Source of the DNA: CAYTED01 sp964404075
GTDB lineage: Bacteria; Patescibacteriota; Minisyncoccia; Moranbacterales; UBA1568
Assembly (NCBI GenBank): GCA_964404075.1
Contig: CAYOIM010000014.1
Coordinates: 1-21,512 of the forward strand
Direction: 5' to 3'
Length of the DNA: 21,512 nt
The notes under the pieces are model-generated. The model did not search any database, was not told the origin of the DNA, and saw nothing but the letters and a program-made list of their open reading frames with translations. The translations under genes and the position numbers were made by a program. Shown here piece by piece: positions 21,491 to 21,512 of this stretch; within the stretch, counting starts at the first letter, position 1; each line of letters opens with the position of its first letter.

Positions 21491-21512
21491 CTCATCTTGA
21501 TATGATTTCAAT

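Noticed and set aside
1..21512. Recoding of TGA as in some Patescibacteria (Gracilibacteria, Absconditabacteria)
   Set aside because: TGA ends several well-bounded genes (for example at 1217, 11638, 15581 and 17783), and no conserved protein here needs an in-frame TGA.

Overview
The window looks like a piece of a Patescibacteria (Candidate Phyla Radiation) genome, probably of the Parcubacteria type. This is inferred from protein character, not from a search. The signs are a DUF4012 protein, a compact RseP and TrmD, a fused ADP-forming acetyl-CoA synthetase, many single-pass or secreted surface proteins, and AT-rich repeat-laden gaps. TGA, TAA and TAG all end genes, so there is no sign of TGA recoding. 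There are 17 protein genes, 16 on the + strand and one on the - strand. I see no tRNA, rRNA or CRISPR array.

Promoters and hairpin terminators divide the window into plausible transcription units. (1) 12-1217: an MFS transporter whose start is uncertain at the window edge. (2) 1206-4239: promoter, beta-propeller lipoprotein, frr, rseP, terminator. (3) 4398-7649: strong promoter, Wzz-like protein, a lipoprotein of unknown family, a secreted beta-rich protein, terminator. (4) 7865-8920: strong promoter, structured leader, Pro/Ala-rich secreted protein, terminator. (5) 8968-11638: O-antigen ligase/polymerase-like protein and a GT4 glycosyltransferase. (6) 11625-12292: two small membrane proteins and a terminator. 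(7) The acs gene on the - strand, convergent with unit 6 and divergent from unit 8. (8) 14574-19339: parallel beta-helix protein, GT4 glycosyltransferase, second Wzz-like protein, DUF4012 protein, terminator. (9) trmD and ftsW.

Functionally this is a cell-envelope neighbourhood: glycan assembly (two glycosyltransferases, one ligase/polymerase, two chain-length-type proteins), surface proteins (lipoproteins, a beta-helix, Pro/Ala linkers) and wall growth (FtsW, RseP). A few core genes (frr, trmD) and one energy gene (acs) sit among them.

The most unusual content is between and around genes. A family of double-hairpin repeats (core AGCGGTCG...CGACCGTT) occurs in three gaps. A 122-bp element with 20-bp terminal inverted repeats ends exactly at the -35 box of a promoter. 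A divergent promoter pair appears to share one -35 box. Short repeats have invaded the trmD coding sequence. The secreted gene set at 5205-8861 and the small pair at 11697-12229 match no family I know and carry much stronger Shine-Dalgarno sequences than the other genes.
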